From Clostridiales bacterium (lineage in GTDB: Bacteria; Bacillota; Clostridia; Christensenellales; Aristaeellaceae): a stretch of 58,354 bases of DNA. The position numbers and the translations under genes were made by a program. The stretch spans positions 1-58,354 of the forward strand of contig JAQXLU010000053.1 in assembly GCA_029012285.1 (NCBI GenBank), given 5' to 3'. The notes under the pieces are model-generated. The model made no database searches. It was not told where the DNA came from and saw only the letters and a list, made by a program, of their open reading frames with translations. Positions 7,701 through 15,364 of the stretch are shown piece by piece. Each line of letters starts with the position of its first letter. The stretch's first letter is position 1.

Positions 7701-8846
7701 ATGGCAAGCGTATCCCTGCAGCACATTTACAAGGTGTACGCCGGCGGCGTTACCGCTGTCAGCGACTTCAACCTGGACATCAAGGACAAGGAATTTATCG
7801 TCCTGGTCGGTCCTTCCGGTTGTGGTAAGTCCACCACCCTGCGTATGGTGGCTGGTCTGGAAGAGATCTCTGACGGCGAATTGTACATCGGCGACAAGCT
7901 GGTCAACGACGTCGCTCCCAAGGATCGCGACATCGCCATGGTGTTCCAGAACTACGCCCTGTACCCCCACATGACCGTGTATGACAACATGGCCTTCGGT
8001 CTGAAGCTGCGCAAGACCCCCAAGGATGAGATCAAGCGCCGCGTGGAAGAAGCCGCCAAGGTGCTGGACATCTCCCACCTGCTCAACCGTAAGCCCAAGG
8101 CGCTGTCCGGCGGCCAGCGTCAGCGCGTTGCCCTGGGTCGTGCCATCGTCCGTGAGCCCAAGGTCTTCCTCTTCGACGAGCCTCTGTCCAACCTGGACGC
8201 CAAGCTGCGCGTTGCCATGCGTACCGAGATCACCAAGCTGCATCAGCGCCTGCAGACCACCTTTATCTACGTTACCCATGACCAGACCGAAGCTATGACC
8301 ATGGCTTCCCGTATCGTGGTTATGAAGGACGGCGTTGTGCAGCAGGTGGATACCCCCCAGAACCTGTACGATTACCCCGCCAACGAGTTCGTTGCCGGCT
8401 TCATCGGCTCTCCCCAGATGAACTTCTTCGATGTGCGTCTGCGCAAGGAGAATCAGGAAGTCGTGGCCGTGTTCGGCGACAACAAGATCACCGTGCCCGC
8501 CGGCAAGGTGGATGCCTTCATCGACGAGTCCTACATCGGCCGCGAGGTCGTGCTGGGTATCCGTCCCGAGAACATCCATGACGACGAGATGTTCCTGGCC
8601 TCTGCTCCCAACGCCACCATCAACGTGGACGTGGAAGTGACCGAGAAGATGGGCTCTGAGACCTATCTGTACATGACTACCAGCGGCAAGGAAGGTAACA
8701 TCATCGCTCGCGTGAATGCTCGTACCTCCACCAACGCCGGTGCGAAGATCAAGGTTGCGTTCGACGTGAACCACCTGCACTTCTTCGACAAGGAGACCTC
8801 CCGCACCATTCTGGCGTCCGAGGCCGTTCCCGCTCCCCGCAAGTAA
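7701..8846 (+). CDS. ugpC: UgpC/MsmX-type sugar ABC transporter ATPase
   Basis: 381 residues: ABC ATPase domain plus C-terminal regulatory TOBE domain, as in MsmX/MsmK/UgpC/MalK. Walker A GPSGCGKST (about residues 38-46), signature LSGGQRQRVALGRA (about 135), Walker B VFLFDEPLSNLD, H-loop YVTHDQTEAM. It should energise carbohydrate importers at the membrane. No permease or binding-protein genes lie nearby, so it is probably a shared, stand-alone ATPase like MsmX of Bacillus. Start at ATG 7701 after AGAGGAGG. Codon use is richer in CGT, GGT and GTT than its neighbours, the pattern of highly expressed genes, in line with its strong promoter and terminator. Confidence 0.93.
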   Translation: MASVSLQHIYKVYAGGVTAVSDFNLDIKDKEFIVLVGPSGCGKSTTLRMVAGLEEISDGELYIGDKLVNDVAPKDRDIAMVFQNYALYPHMTVYDNMAFGLKLRKTPKDEIKRRVEEAAKVLDISHLLNRKPKALSGGQRQRVALGRAIVREPKVFLFDEPLSNLDAKLRVAMRTEITKLHQRLQTTFIYVTHDQTEAMTMASRIVVMKDGVVQQVDTPQNLYDYPANEFVAGFIGSPQMNFFDVRLRKENQEVVAVFGDNKITVPAGKVDAFIDESYIGREVVLGIRPENIHDDEMFLASAPNATINVDVEVTEKMGSETYLYMTTSGKEGNIIARVNARTSTNAGAKIKVAFDVNHLHFFDKETSRTILASEAVPAPRK

Positions 8847-8865
8847 TTCCATCCTCTGAATTTCG

Positions 8866-8893
8866 GCGGCCCCTTTACGGGGGTCGCTTTTTT
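8866..8893 (+). terminator. rho-independent terminator of the UgpC-type ATPase gene
   Basis: GCGGCCCC (8866-8873), 6-nt loop, GGGGTCGC (8880-8887) with one G-U pair, then six T. Confidence 0.85.
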
Positions 8894-8989
8894 ACTGGCT
8901 GAACCGATCAAAGAGGCGAAGGTTTTGTTAGAAATACACAAAATATCCGCGATTTCAAAAGAATTTCACTTTTCTTCTCACAGGAAGTG

Positions 8990-8998
8990 TGGTATACT
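8990..8998 (+). promoter_or_regulatory. extended -10 promoter of the CdaR-like regulator
   Basis: TGG followed by TATACT (8993-8998). The -35 position (8970-8975, TTTTCT) is poor, so this would be an extended -10 promoter. It starts transcription about 50 nt before ATG 9056. Confidence 0.5.
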
Positions 8999-9055
8999 GT
9001 CATAAAGACAGAATTCTTATTCGTCCACGACGTGATTTGGAAGGAGCATCCGCCT

Positions 9056-10111
9056 ATGGCAGACCGACATCTCCAGGAGCGCATGGAAAGCATCCTTGCC
9101 CGCCTATCCATCCCTGTCACAGTAATTGACCGGGAATATGATGCCCACACCCTGCAGGGAACTCACCTGGCCGAGCAGCTGGAGGATGGCCTTGTGATCG
9201 AGCAGAACGGATCCAAGTATTTTTCGGTTCCGAAAACGCATATCGTGCTATCCTGCAGCGCGTCCGACCCGGGCGCTGAAAATGTGTTGAAGCTGGCCAG
9301 TGAGCTGGTCGCTACCCTCAGCAACGTCAACGATGCCTACACCGAGAACAGCTACGACGTGTATCGCCGTGCTCTGCGCGGGGAGCTGACCGGCAGCGAG
9401 CTGGAAGCGCTCAGCCACGAGCATCAGCTGCCGTCGGAGCTCGAGCGCTGCGTGCTGGTGTTCCATATCGTACAGACGGATCAGGAGCGCGCCTACGATC
9501 TGCTCAAGGACATCACCCCCTTGCAGGATAAGGACGTGCTGGTCGATATGGATCGCCATACGGTCGTGCTACTCAAGGATGTCTCCGAGGACGACGAGAT
9601 GGATGATCTGACCCAGTTTGCCCAGGCCCTCCAGGAGACGCTGATGGGGGAGACGGCGCACCAGATGACCATCGGCATCGGAAGAAGCCGCCGTACAATA
9701 GAGGAACTGCGGGAAAGCTACATGGAGGCGCGCAGAGCCATAGAGGTCGGGCGCACCTTCAAGCCCGAGGACAGCATCTATGTGTACAATCGTCTGATCC
9801 TGGAGCGCTTCCTGATGGAGCTTCCCCAGGACATCAGCGCCTATTACCACAGCCTGCTGTTCAACCGCAAAAACCAGCGCCTCTTCAATGAGGAGATGCT
9901 CTACACCATCGACATGTTCTTCAAGAAGGACCTGAACCTGTCCGACACCGCCCGCCAGCTCTACATCCACCGCAACACGCTGGTGTACCGGCTGGACAAG
10001 GTGCAAAAGCAGATTGGCCTTGACCTTCGTTCCTTTGAGGATGCCGTTACCTTCAAAATCCTCATGGAGCTCAAAAAGGTCAGCGGTGAACGCACGCCCC
10101 ACAAATCCTGA
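9056..10111 (+). CDS. CdaR/PucR-type transcriptional regulator
   Basis: 351 residues. The C-terminal about 60 residues are the PucR-type helix-turn-helix with the family hallmark LSDTARQLYIHRNTLVYRLDKVQKQIG. A central GGDEF-like CdaR domain precedes it (IGIGRSRRTIEELRESYMEARRAIEVG, about 225-250), and the N-terminal part is a probable sensory domain. Such proteins control sugar-acid, purine or amino-acid catabolism genes. Start at ATG 9056 behind GGAAGGA; the frame is open a little further upstream but across the promoter. It lies between the sugar-importer ATPase and a protease, so its target is not evident from context. Confidence 0.85.
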   Translation: MADRHLQERMESILARLSIPVTVIDREYDAHTLQGTHLAEQLEDGLVIEQNGSKYFSVPKTHIVLSCSASDPGAENVLKLASELVATLSNVNDAYTENSYDVYRRALRGELTGSELEALSHEHQLPSELERCVLVFHIVQTDQERAYDLLKDITPLQDKDVLVDMDRHTVVLLKDVSEDDEMDDLTQFAQALQETLMGETAHQMTIGIGRSRRTIEELRESYMEARRAIEVGRTFKPEDSIYVYNRLILERFLMELPQDISAYYHSLLFNRKNQRLFNEEMLYTIDMFFKKDLNLSDTARQLYIHRNTLVYRLDKVQKQIGLDLRSFEDAVTFKILMELKKVSGERTPHKS

Positions 10112-10132
10112 ACGCATGGAGGGTGAATCCAC

Positions 10133-11380
10133 ATGAAAAAGAAACTTGCTTTATTGCTTGTGCTGGTGCTGATGATCTGCACGCTGAGCGGCTGCACTTA
10201 TCTGCCTGCAGCCCTGATGTACTCTCTGACGGGCGGACAAGCCAGTGGCACCACGGCTGTCGTCAGCGAAGATGGCGAAACCGTGACCATTTCAAAGGAG
10301 GAATATGAGCGCTATCAGCAGTTCGATAAGCTCCTGACCTTGATGGATCTGGTGGATCAGGGCTTCTATGAGGAATACGACGTACAGGATATGCTGGAAG
10401 GTGCTGCCAGCGGCATCCTGTGGGGCTTGGACGACCCCTACACCTTCTACTACACGCCCGAGAAGTTCAAGGAGATGTGGGAGGACGACGAGGGCGAGTA
10501 TGCCGGCGTGGGCATTCAGATCAGCACCTCCTATCTGACCAATCTGTGCACCATCAGCCGCGTGTTTGAAGGCAGCCCCGCCAGGGAGGCCGGCGTGCTT
10601 AAGGGCGATATTCTCTACATGGTGGACGATCTGTATGTGAATTCCTCCACCATCAACGAGGCCGTACAGATCATGCGTGGCACCCCTGGCACCAGCGTGC
10701 ATGTTGTCTTTATGCGCGGCGCGGAAAAGGTCGAGTACGACCTCGTCCGGGCCAGTATCAATGTGAACCGACTGGACTATGGCATGCTTTCCGAGGAGAT
10801 CGGCTACATCTACCTCTACGAGTTTGCTGGCAGCTGCGCCACTGAGTTCCAGGCGGCGCTCAAGGACTTGCAATCCAAGGGCGCGAAGGGCCTGATCATC
10901 GATTTGCGCGACAACCCCGGCGGCTGGGTGGATGATGCGAACGCCATCGGCAACCTCTTTTTGGACAAGGGCACGCTGTGTTACCTGCAGTACAACGATG
11001 GCAGCCGCGAGTACTACTACACCAAGAATGGCAAGGTTGAGATGCCGCTGGTTGTGCTGATGAACGAGAACAGCGCATCCTCGTCCGAGATTCTGGCAGG
11101 CGCGCTCAAGGATCGCGCTGACGCGACCATCGTGGGTGTGCAGAGCTACGGCAAGGGAATCGTGCAGACCGTGGTGAGCCTGGATGATGGCTCCGGCATG
11201 CAGATGACCATCGGCCAGTACTTCACGCCCAATGGCAACGCGGTGCACAAGGTGGGCATCACGCCGGATGTGGAGATTCACCTGCCGGAAGGTGACAACG
11301 GCATGTACGAGTTTGGCGACCTCAACGATGTGCAGCTGGCGAAGGCCCTGGAGGTCATGCAGCAAAAGCTGGCCAAGTAA
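10133..11380 (+). CDS. S41 C-terminal processing peptidase, lipoprotein
   Basis: 415 residues. Signal peptide with lipobox LSGC (Cys 21), so it should be exported and lipid-anchored. A PDZ domain follows (about 105-185; SPAREAGVLKGDIL) and then the S41 protease domain: RDNPGGWVDDA, the catalytic serine in ENSASSSE (about residue 314) and the general-base lysine in SYGKGIVQ (about 340). It is a CtpA/CtpB relative that would cut envelope proteins near their C-termini; some relatives act in sporulation signalling. AGGGTGA precedes the ATG, 21 nt after the regulator gene, so the two may be co-transcribed. Confidence 0.93.
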   Translation: MKKKLALLLVLVLMICTLSGCTYLPAALMYSLTGGQASGTTAVVSEDGETVTISKEEYERYQQFDKLLTLMDLVDQGFYEEYDVQDMLEGAASGILWGLDDPYTFYYTPEKFKEMWEDDEGEYAGVGIQISTSYLTNLCTISRVFEGSPAREAGVLKGDILYMVDDLYVNSSTINEAVQIMRGTPGTSVHVVFMRGAEKVEYDLVRASINVNRLDYGMLSEEIGYIYLYEFAGSCATEFQAALKDLQSKGAKGLIIDLRDNPGGWVDDANAIGNLFLDKGTLCYLQYNDGSREYYYTKNGKVEMPLVVLMNENSASSSEILAGALKDRADATIVGVQSYGKGIVQTVVSLDDGSGMQMTIGQYFTPNGNAVHKVGITPDVEIHLPEGDNGMYEFGDLNDVQLAKALEVMQQKLAK

Positions 11381-11417
11381 AACAGGATGCTCCTCCGAAA
11401 CGGGGGAGCATCCTGTT
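11381..11417. terminator. bidirectional hairpin between ctp and DUF1292 genes
   Basis: AACAGGATGCTCC pairs perfectly with GGAGCATCCTGTT (11405-11417), directly after the protease stop codon and between convergent genes. T-rich sequence is short on both sides (GTTTTAC on the minus strand). Confidence 0.6.
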
Positions 11418-11460
11418 CATGTGAACGCAGCTGCTGGGTTATCAGTCAGCTGTTGGATAG

Positions 11461-11769
11461 TTATTCTTCTTCTGTGGCTTCGGCGCCACTTTCTTTCATC
11501 TTCTGAAGGAACTCCTTCTCATAGGCGTCGGCGATGGCGCACAGCAGGGCTTCATCCTCCACGGAGGAATAGATTTCACCCTCGTCCGTCCGTTCGACAT
11601 GCAGGAAAAATAGCTCCTCCTCGCCCTCGTCATCCTCTTCATCGGTCAAGGGCAGCAGCACCATGTAGTCCGAGCCTTCGTAGGACATCACATCCAAGAG
11701 AAGAAAATCGACCTCGTTGCCGTTTTCATCCGTCAGGGTGATGAAGCTGTCCTCGTCAAAATCCCACAT
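11461..11769 (-). CDS. DUF1292 (YrzB-like) acidic protein
   Basis: 102 residues, strongly acidic, with the DUF1292 pattern ITLTDENGNEVDFLLLDVMSYEGSDYMVLLP and an acidic EEDDEGEEEL stretch. YrzB-type proteins are found across Bacillota, often near the ruvX/alaS region; their function is unknown. The start ATG follows CGCAGGAGGACACAACC. It is 32 nt downstream of a second DUF1292 gene, so the two form an operon and look like an old tandem duplication. Confidence 0.85.
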   Translation of the reverse strand: MWDFDEDSFITLTDENGNEVDFLLLDVMSYEGSDYMVLLPLTDEEDDEGEEELFFLHVERTDEGEIYSSVEDEALLCAIADAYEKEFLQKMKESGAEATEEE

Positions 11770-11801
11770 GGTTGTGTCCTCCTGCGTTTGTCATAGGCGG
11801 A

Positions 11802-12140
11802 TTACTCCGCGTCGGTGAACAGCGCGTCGTCGTCCTCGCCGTCGGTGAAGTTGAATTCGTCCGCGAAGAGCTCCTTGAATTCCTCGAAAACCGCATCGGT
11901 GATGTCCTCGTCCTCCTCGGGCACCAGCTCCTCGGTTTCATCGTCCACCAGGATGGACTTGAGGATCACCACCTCATCGTCCTCTTCATCCTGGGGCACC
12001 AGCACGACGTATTCCTGGTCGTTCTTTTCAATGCGGGCCGCGATGTCATACAGGAATTCATTGCCCTCGTCGTCGGTCATGACGACCACGTCCTCGACGT
12101 CCTCTTCATTCATTTCGGGGTTGTTGTGCATATCGGTCAC
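11802..12140 (-). CDS. DUF1292 acidic protein, second copy
   Basis: 112 residues from GTG 12140, which has AGGAGG 9 nt upstream; the frame continues upstream but without a ribosome site. DUF1292 core VVVMTDDEGNEFLYDIAARIEKNDQEYVVLVPQ is followed by a long Glu/Asp-rich tail ending in a further acidic cluster (DGEDDDALF). Paralogous to the downstream gene, but the tail differs. Function unknown. A possible minus-strand -10 (TATACT, 12184-12179) lies about 40 nt upstream. Confidence 0.82.
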   Translation of the reverse strand: MTDMHNNPEMNEEDVEDVVVMTDDEGNEFLYDIAARIEKNDQEYVVLVPQDEEDDEVVILKSILVDDETEELVPEEDEDITDAVFEEFKELFADEFNFTDGEDDDALFTDAE

Positions 12141-12227
12141 GGGGATGATCCTCCTTGTTTCTGTGTTTTTGATAGCCAAGTATATCTTACCACACCTGAA
12201 CAGGGAAAGCAAGGGGAATCCCGCGCC

Positions 12228-12256
12228 TTGACGAAATGTTCCGGGTATGATAGCAT
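12228..12256 (+). promoter_or_regulatory. possible promoter of the APH(3')-like gene
   Basis: TTGACG (12228-12233), 17-nt spacer, TAGCAT (12251-12256): good -35, mediocre -10. It would give a short leader ending in GGAGG and ATG 12285. Confidence 0.45.
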
Positions 12257-12284
12257 GATGAAAACAGGCATGGAGGACATGGCG

Positions 12285-13070
12285 ATGAACATTCCCGCAT
12301 CCATCAAGCGGCGCATCGGCTTCCGGAAGGCCGAGCTGGACAAGCTGGGATGCTCCGACGCGCAGGTGCTGCTCTTTGACGATATGGTGCTAAAGATTGC
12401 GCCGGACTGCCCTGCGTCTGTCAATGAGCACCGGATGATGCGCTACCTGCAGCGCCGGCTGCCCGTACCGGAGATCCTGGAGGAAGCTCATGTGGACGGA
12501 ACGCATTATCTGCTGATGAGCCGCATGCCCGGCCACAATCTGTGCGACGAGGCTATCCTGGATAACCAGGAACGCCTGGCCGAGCTGGTGGCGGATGGCT
12601 TGCAGCGGCTATGGGCGACTGACATCAGGGATTGCCCCACCGACCGCTCGTTGGCACAGAAGCTCCGCGAAATCGAGGAACGGCTGCGCCAAGGTGAAAT
12701 CACCACCGACCAGGCACGGCATAAGGACACCTACGGACCGGGAGGGTTTGCTTCCCCCGCGCAGCTGTTTGACTGGGTGGTCAAGCATTGCCCCAAGGAG
12801 GAGAAGGTGCTCAGCCACGGCGACTACTGCTTGCCGAATATCTTCTGCGATGACAACGGTCTGACTGGCTATATCGACCTGGGCGACGCAGGTGTTGCGG
12901 ACAAGTGGGTCGATCTGGAAATGGTCGTATGGAGCATGTGGGCGAACAGCACCGGGCAATTTGGCGGAAAGCGCCGCGAGTTCGACCGTCGCTTGCTCTT
13001 TGACGCCCTGGACATACCCTGCGACGAGGAAAAGCTGCGGTATTACAGCCTCCTGAGCGAACTGATCTGA
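12285..13070 (+). CDS. APH(3')-like aminoglycoside phosphotransferase family protein
   Basis: 261 residues, the size of APH(3') enzymes. The catalytic loop HGDYCLPNIF gives Asp180 and Asn185, and YIDLGDAGVADKWVDL gives Asp198; these sit exactly 10 residues before Asp190, Asn195 and Asp208 of APH(3')-IIIa. The end, YYSLLSELI, also resembles APH(3') enzymes, whose C-terminus helps bind the drug. The N-terminal lobe has KIAP as candidate ATP-binding lysine. It could phosphorylate aminoglycosides at the 3'-hydroxyl, or a different small substrate. Start at ATG 12285 with GGAGG 8 nt upstream; several in-frame ATGs upstream lack this. GC and codon use match the neighbours, so recent transfer is not suggested. 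Confidence 0.82.
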   Translation: MNIPASIKRRIGFRKAELDKLGCSDAQVLLFDDMVLKIAPDCPASVNEHRMMRYLQRRLPVPEILEEAHVDGTHYLLMSRMPGHNLCDEAILDNQERLAELVADGLQRLWATDIRDCPTDRSLAQKLREIEERLRQGEITTDQARHKDTYGPGGFASPAQLFDWVVKHCPKEEKVLSHGDYCLPNIFCDDNGLTGYIDLGDAGVADKWVDLEMVVWSMWANSTGQFGGKRREFDRRLLFDALDIPCDEEKLRYYSLLSELI

Positions 13071-13075
13071 TCGTG

Positions 13076-13107
13076 AAAGCCGGACGGATGGGAACGTCCG
13101 GCTTTTT
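13076..13107 (+). terminator. terminator of the APH(3')-like gene
   Basis: AAAGCCGGACG (13076-13086), 8-nt loop, CGTCCGGCTTT (13095-13105), ending in five T. It separates this gene from convergent exonuclease III. Confidence 0.85.
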
Positions 13108-13115
13108 GCATGCGA

Positions 13116-13853
13116 TTATTCTGAGATCACCAGCTCCAACGGCCAGTGGTCGGAGCCATGGATACGATTGTGCACCCTGCAGTCCACCAGGCGCTCCATC
13201 AGGCGCTCGGATACAAGGAAATAGTCCATTCCCATGGCCCGGATGCCCTTGCGATAGACGAATTTCCCCGCCATTTCCTCCGGGTGATAGTGGCGGTAAG
13301 CATCGACAAAGCCACTTTGCAGCAAGGCGGTAAGGCCGCTGCGCTCCTCGGTGGTATAGCCGGGCACATGCATGCCCTGATTCCGCCCCCGCAGGTCAGC
13401 TTCGTTGTAGGCCGCGTTCAAATCGCCGCAGAGGATCACGGGCTTTTGCGCGTCAAGGGCTTTGAGAAAGGCCAAAAGCGCTGCGTCCCACGCAACCCGC
13501 TCCTGCAGGCGTGACAAGTCCTGATTCGCGTGGGGGGCGTAGCAGTTGACCAGGTAGAAGCTGCCGTAATCCGCAGTGATGACCCGACCCTCGCTGTCGA
13601 ACTCCTCCATGCCGATGCCGCAGTAGGCGCCCTCGGGCTGTCGCAGCGTGATGAGGGCAGTACCCGCGTAGCCCTTGCGCTTGGCATAATGCCAGTATTG
13701 ATGGAAGCCGGGCACATCCAAACCGCCCTCGCCCGCTTGGAGCTTGGTCTCCTGCAGGCAGTACACGTCCGCATCCAGGGTGTTGAATGCGTCCAGGAAG
13801 CTGCTGTTCATCAGGGAGCGAAAGCCGTTGACATTCCACGTGATGATCTTCAT
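13116..13853 (-). CDS. xth: exodeoxyribonuclease III
   Basis: 245 residues, ExoIII/ExoA family of apurinic-site endonucleases and 3'-exonucleases for base-excision repair. Motifs: MKIITWNVNGFRS, metal-binding Glu in LQETKL, GDLNAAYNEADL, and the catalytic GSDHWPLEL at the end. I start it at ATG 13853, two nt after the stop of the histidine phosphatase; the frame runs further but through that gene. The tight spacing indicates one operon with the phosphatase and nitroreductase on the minus strand. Confidence 0.95.
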   Translation of the reverse strand: MKIITWNVNGFRSLMNSSFLDAFNTLDADVYCLQETKLQAGEGGLDVPGFHQYWHYAKRKGYAGTALITLRQPEGAYCGIGMEEFDSEGRVITADYGSFYLVNCYAPHANQDLSRLQERVAWDAALLAFLKALDAQKPVILCGDLNAAYNEADLRGRNQGMHVPGYTTEERSGLTALLQSGFVDAYRHYHPEEMAGKFVYRKGIRAMGMDYFLVSERLMERLVDCRVHNRIHGSDHWPLELVISE

Positions 13854-13855
13854 GC

Positions 13856-14611
13856 TTATTCGTACCCCAGATCCTTCCACTCTGGCGGATTGGTGCTGTC
13901 CACGCCCGTGTAGCATTCCGGGAAGAGCGCCGCCGTGGAGTAGGGCTCGTCCGCTGCATACAGATGGCTGATGTCCCCCAGCTGCATGCAGCGCCAGGCT
14001 ACCTCGCCCTTGACCCGCTCCTCGGTAATGACCGTGGTCACGCTGGAGGGCTGGGTGCAAAAGCCGTGCCACAGATTCATGGGCGTAATGCCGATGAGGT
14101 GGCTCAGGCAGGCCATCATGATGCCAAAATGGCAGAACAGCACGATGGTATCCGGCTTGTTGTCACTCGCGCGGTAGATGTGCCCGTCCCGGGTGAAGCC
14201 ATACCGCTTCAGCAGCGCATCAAGCCCCTGGGTGGTTTCCTGCCAGATTTGTGCGACGTTTCCCTCAGCCATCAGCGGATCGTCGAGCCACTCGTCCATG
14301 CGGCGAAGGCCCTCCCGATCCATCCACGCGGAGGGCTTGTAATCCCAGGGAATGCGCGTGCCTCCGGTTTCCGGATCAAGGCTGCGCCCGCGGAACTCCG
14401 CCAGCCAGGGGAGGACCTCCGCTTCCCGGCCGACCTTCTCCAGGGTATACCGGGCGGTTTCCCGGGCGCGGCCCAGCGGGGAGGTGTAGAAATCCTTCAC
14501 GTCCAGCCTGGACAGGCGGCGTGATAGCAGCTCCGCCTCCCGATGCCCCTTCTCGGTCAGGGAATCAATCGCGTAATAGGGCTCCGCGTGGCGGACAAAC
14601 ATGATCTTCAT
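13856..14611 (-). CDS. histidine phosphatase family protein
   Basis: 251 residues, phosphoglycerate-mutase-like fold. The phospho-acceptor histidine is in FVRHAEPYY near the N-terminus; the second arginine in YTSPLGRARETA and the second histidine in CHFGIMM follow. Substrate unknown; such proteins include sugar-phosphate and nucleotide-precursor phosphatases. It is longer than the minimal 200-residue members and has an insert between about residues 75 and 140. GGAG precedes ATG 14611. Middle gene of a three-gene minus-strand operon. Confidence 0.9.
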   Translation of the reverse strand: MKIMFVRHAEPYYAIDSLTEKGHREAELLSRRLSRLDVKDFYTSPLGRARETARYTLEKVGREAEVLPWLAEFRGRSLDPETGGTRIPWDYKPSAWMDREGLRRMDEWLDDPLMAEGNVAQIWQETTQGLDALLKRYGFTRDGHIYRASDNKPDTIVLFCHFGIMMACLSHLIGITPMNLWHGFCTQPSSVTTVITEERVKGEVAWRCMQLGDISHLYAADEPYSTAALFPECYTGVDSTNPPEWKDLGYE

Positions 14612-14626
14612 GGTCTAATCTCCTTC

Positions 14627-15154
14627 TTAGAAGCGCTCGCGGTGGATTTTTTGGAGCGGCAGCTCTTCGACTTTGCGAGCCCCCGGGTGACTTGCGGGCA
14701 TGCCCAGCGTCAGGATGGCCAGCACGCTGTACCTGTCCGGTATGCCCAACAGCTCGCGGATCACCGATTGCGTTTCCCGGCTGCCGTCGGGGGTTGTGCG
14801 CAATCGCACCTGAAGCCAGCAGCTGCCGATGCCCAGCGCATCTGCCATCAGGTGCATCTGCGTCATGGCCGTGGCAGCGTCCTCCACCCACACATCCACC
14901 TGTTCCGAATCCGCCGCCACCACGATGGCGGTATCGCACTGGCCCAGTAGATTCCCAGCGCTGGGGCGGCAATCGCCGAGCTTCGACAGCATCTCCCTGT
15001 CACGGACAACCACAAATTCGCACGGGCGGCGGTTCTTGCTGGAAGCCGCTGCCAAGCCCGCATACAGGATGCTGTTCAGCTTCTCATCCGCTATACCATC
15101 CCCCGTGTACTGGCGCACGCTGCGGCGGTGCAGCATCGTACCAAGCATATCCAT
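14627..15154 (-). CDS. nitroreductase family protein
   Basis: 175 residues, FMN-dependent NAD(P)H oxidoreductase fold. N-terminal MLHRRSVRQYT is the FMN-phosphate-binding motif, and the segment ALGIGSCWLQVRL is the usual core motif. Members reduce nitro compounds, quinones or act in dehalogenation; the substrate is not predictable. Start at ATG 15154 behind AAGGAGGAGGA; an upstream in-frame ATG lies inside this ribosome site. First gene of the nitroreductase - phosphatase - exonuclease III operon. Confidence 0.9.
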   Translation of the reverse strand: MDMLGTMLHRRSVRQYTGDGIADEKLNSILYAGLAAASSKNRRPCEFVVVRDREMLSKLGDCRPSAGNLLGQCDTAIVVAADSEQVDVWVEDAATAMTQMHLMADALGIGSCWLQVRLRTTPDGSRETQSVIRELLGIPDRYSVLAILTLGMPASHPGARKVEELPLQKIHRERF

Positions 15155-15199
15155 CGCTCTTCCTCCTCCTTGTGAAAGCACACAAGCTGCCCTAAGTGT

Positions 15200-15228
15200 A
15201 CCATAGCCAGGCGCGAAAAGTCAATCAA
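15200..15228 (-). promoter_or_regulatory. possible promoter of the nitroreductase operon
   Basis: On the minus strand TTGATT (15228-15223), 17-nt spacer, TATGGT (15205-15200): 4/6 in both boxes. It lies about 45 nt before ATG 15154. Confidence 0.45.
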
Positions 15229-15297
15229 ACTTGTCGTCCGATTCACCTGGAATCGCCACGGCCCAGCGCGATCCACCAGAAAAATTTCCATTCGCCC

Positions 15298-15326
15298 TTG
15301 TATCGCTCTTTGGGACGTGATATAAT
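15298..15326 (+). promoter_or_regulatory. sigma-A promoter of the DUF1846 gene
   Basis: TTGTAT (15298-15303), 17-nt spacer, TATAAT (15321-15326) preceded by TGA (extended -10). It is divergent from the nitroreductase promoter in a 210-nt gap. Confidence 0.7.
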
Positions 15327-15364
15327 ACAATAATGTGGGTAAGATTTTGAGGAGGCGATCCGGT

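Noticed and set aside
7683..8852. 389-codon minus-strand frame
   Set aside because: Exact antisense of the UgpC-type ATPase gene with no ribosome site or promoter.
12285..13070. Recently acquired resistance cassette
   Set aside because: GC content and codon use match the neighbours and there are no insertion sequences or inverted repeats around it.
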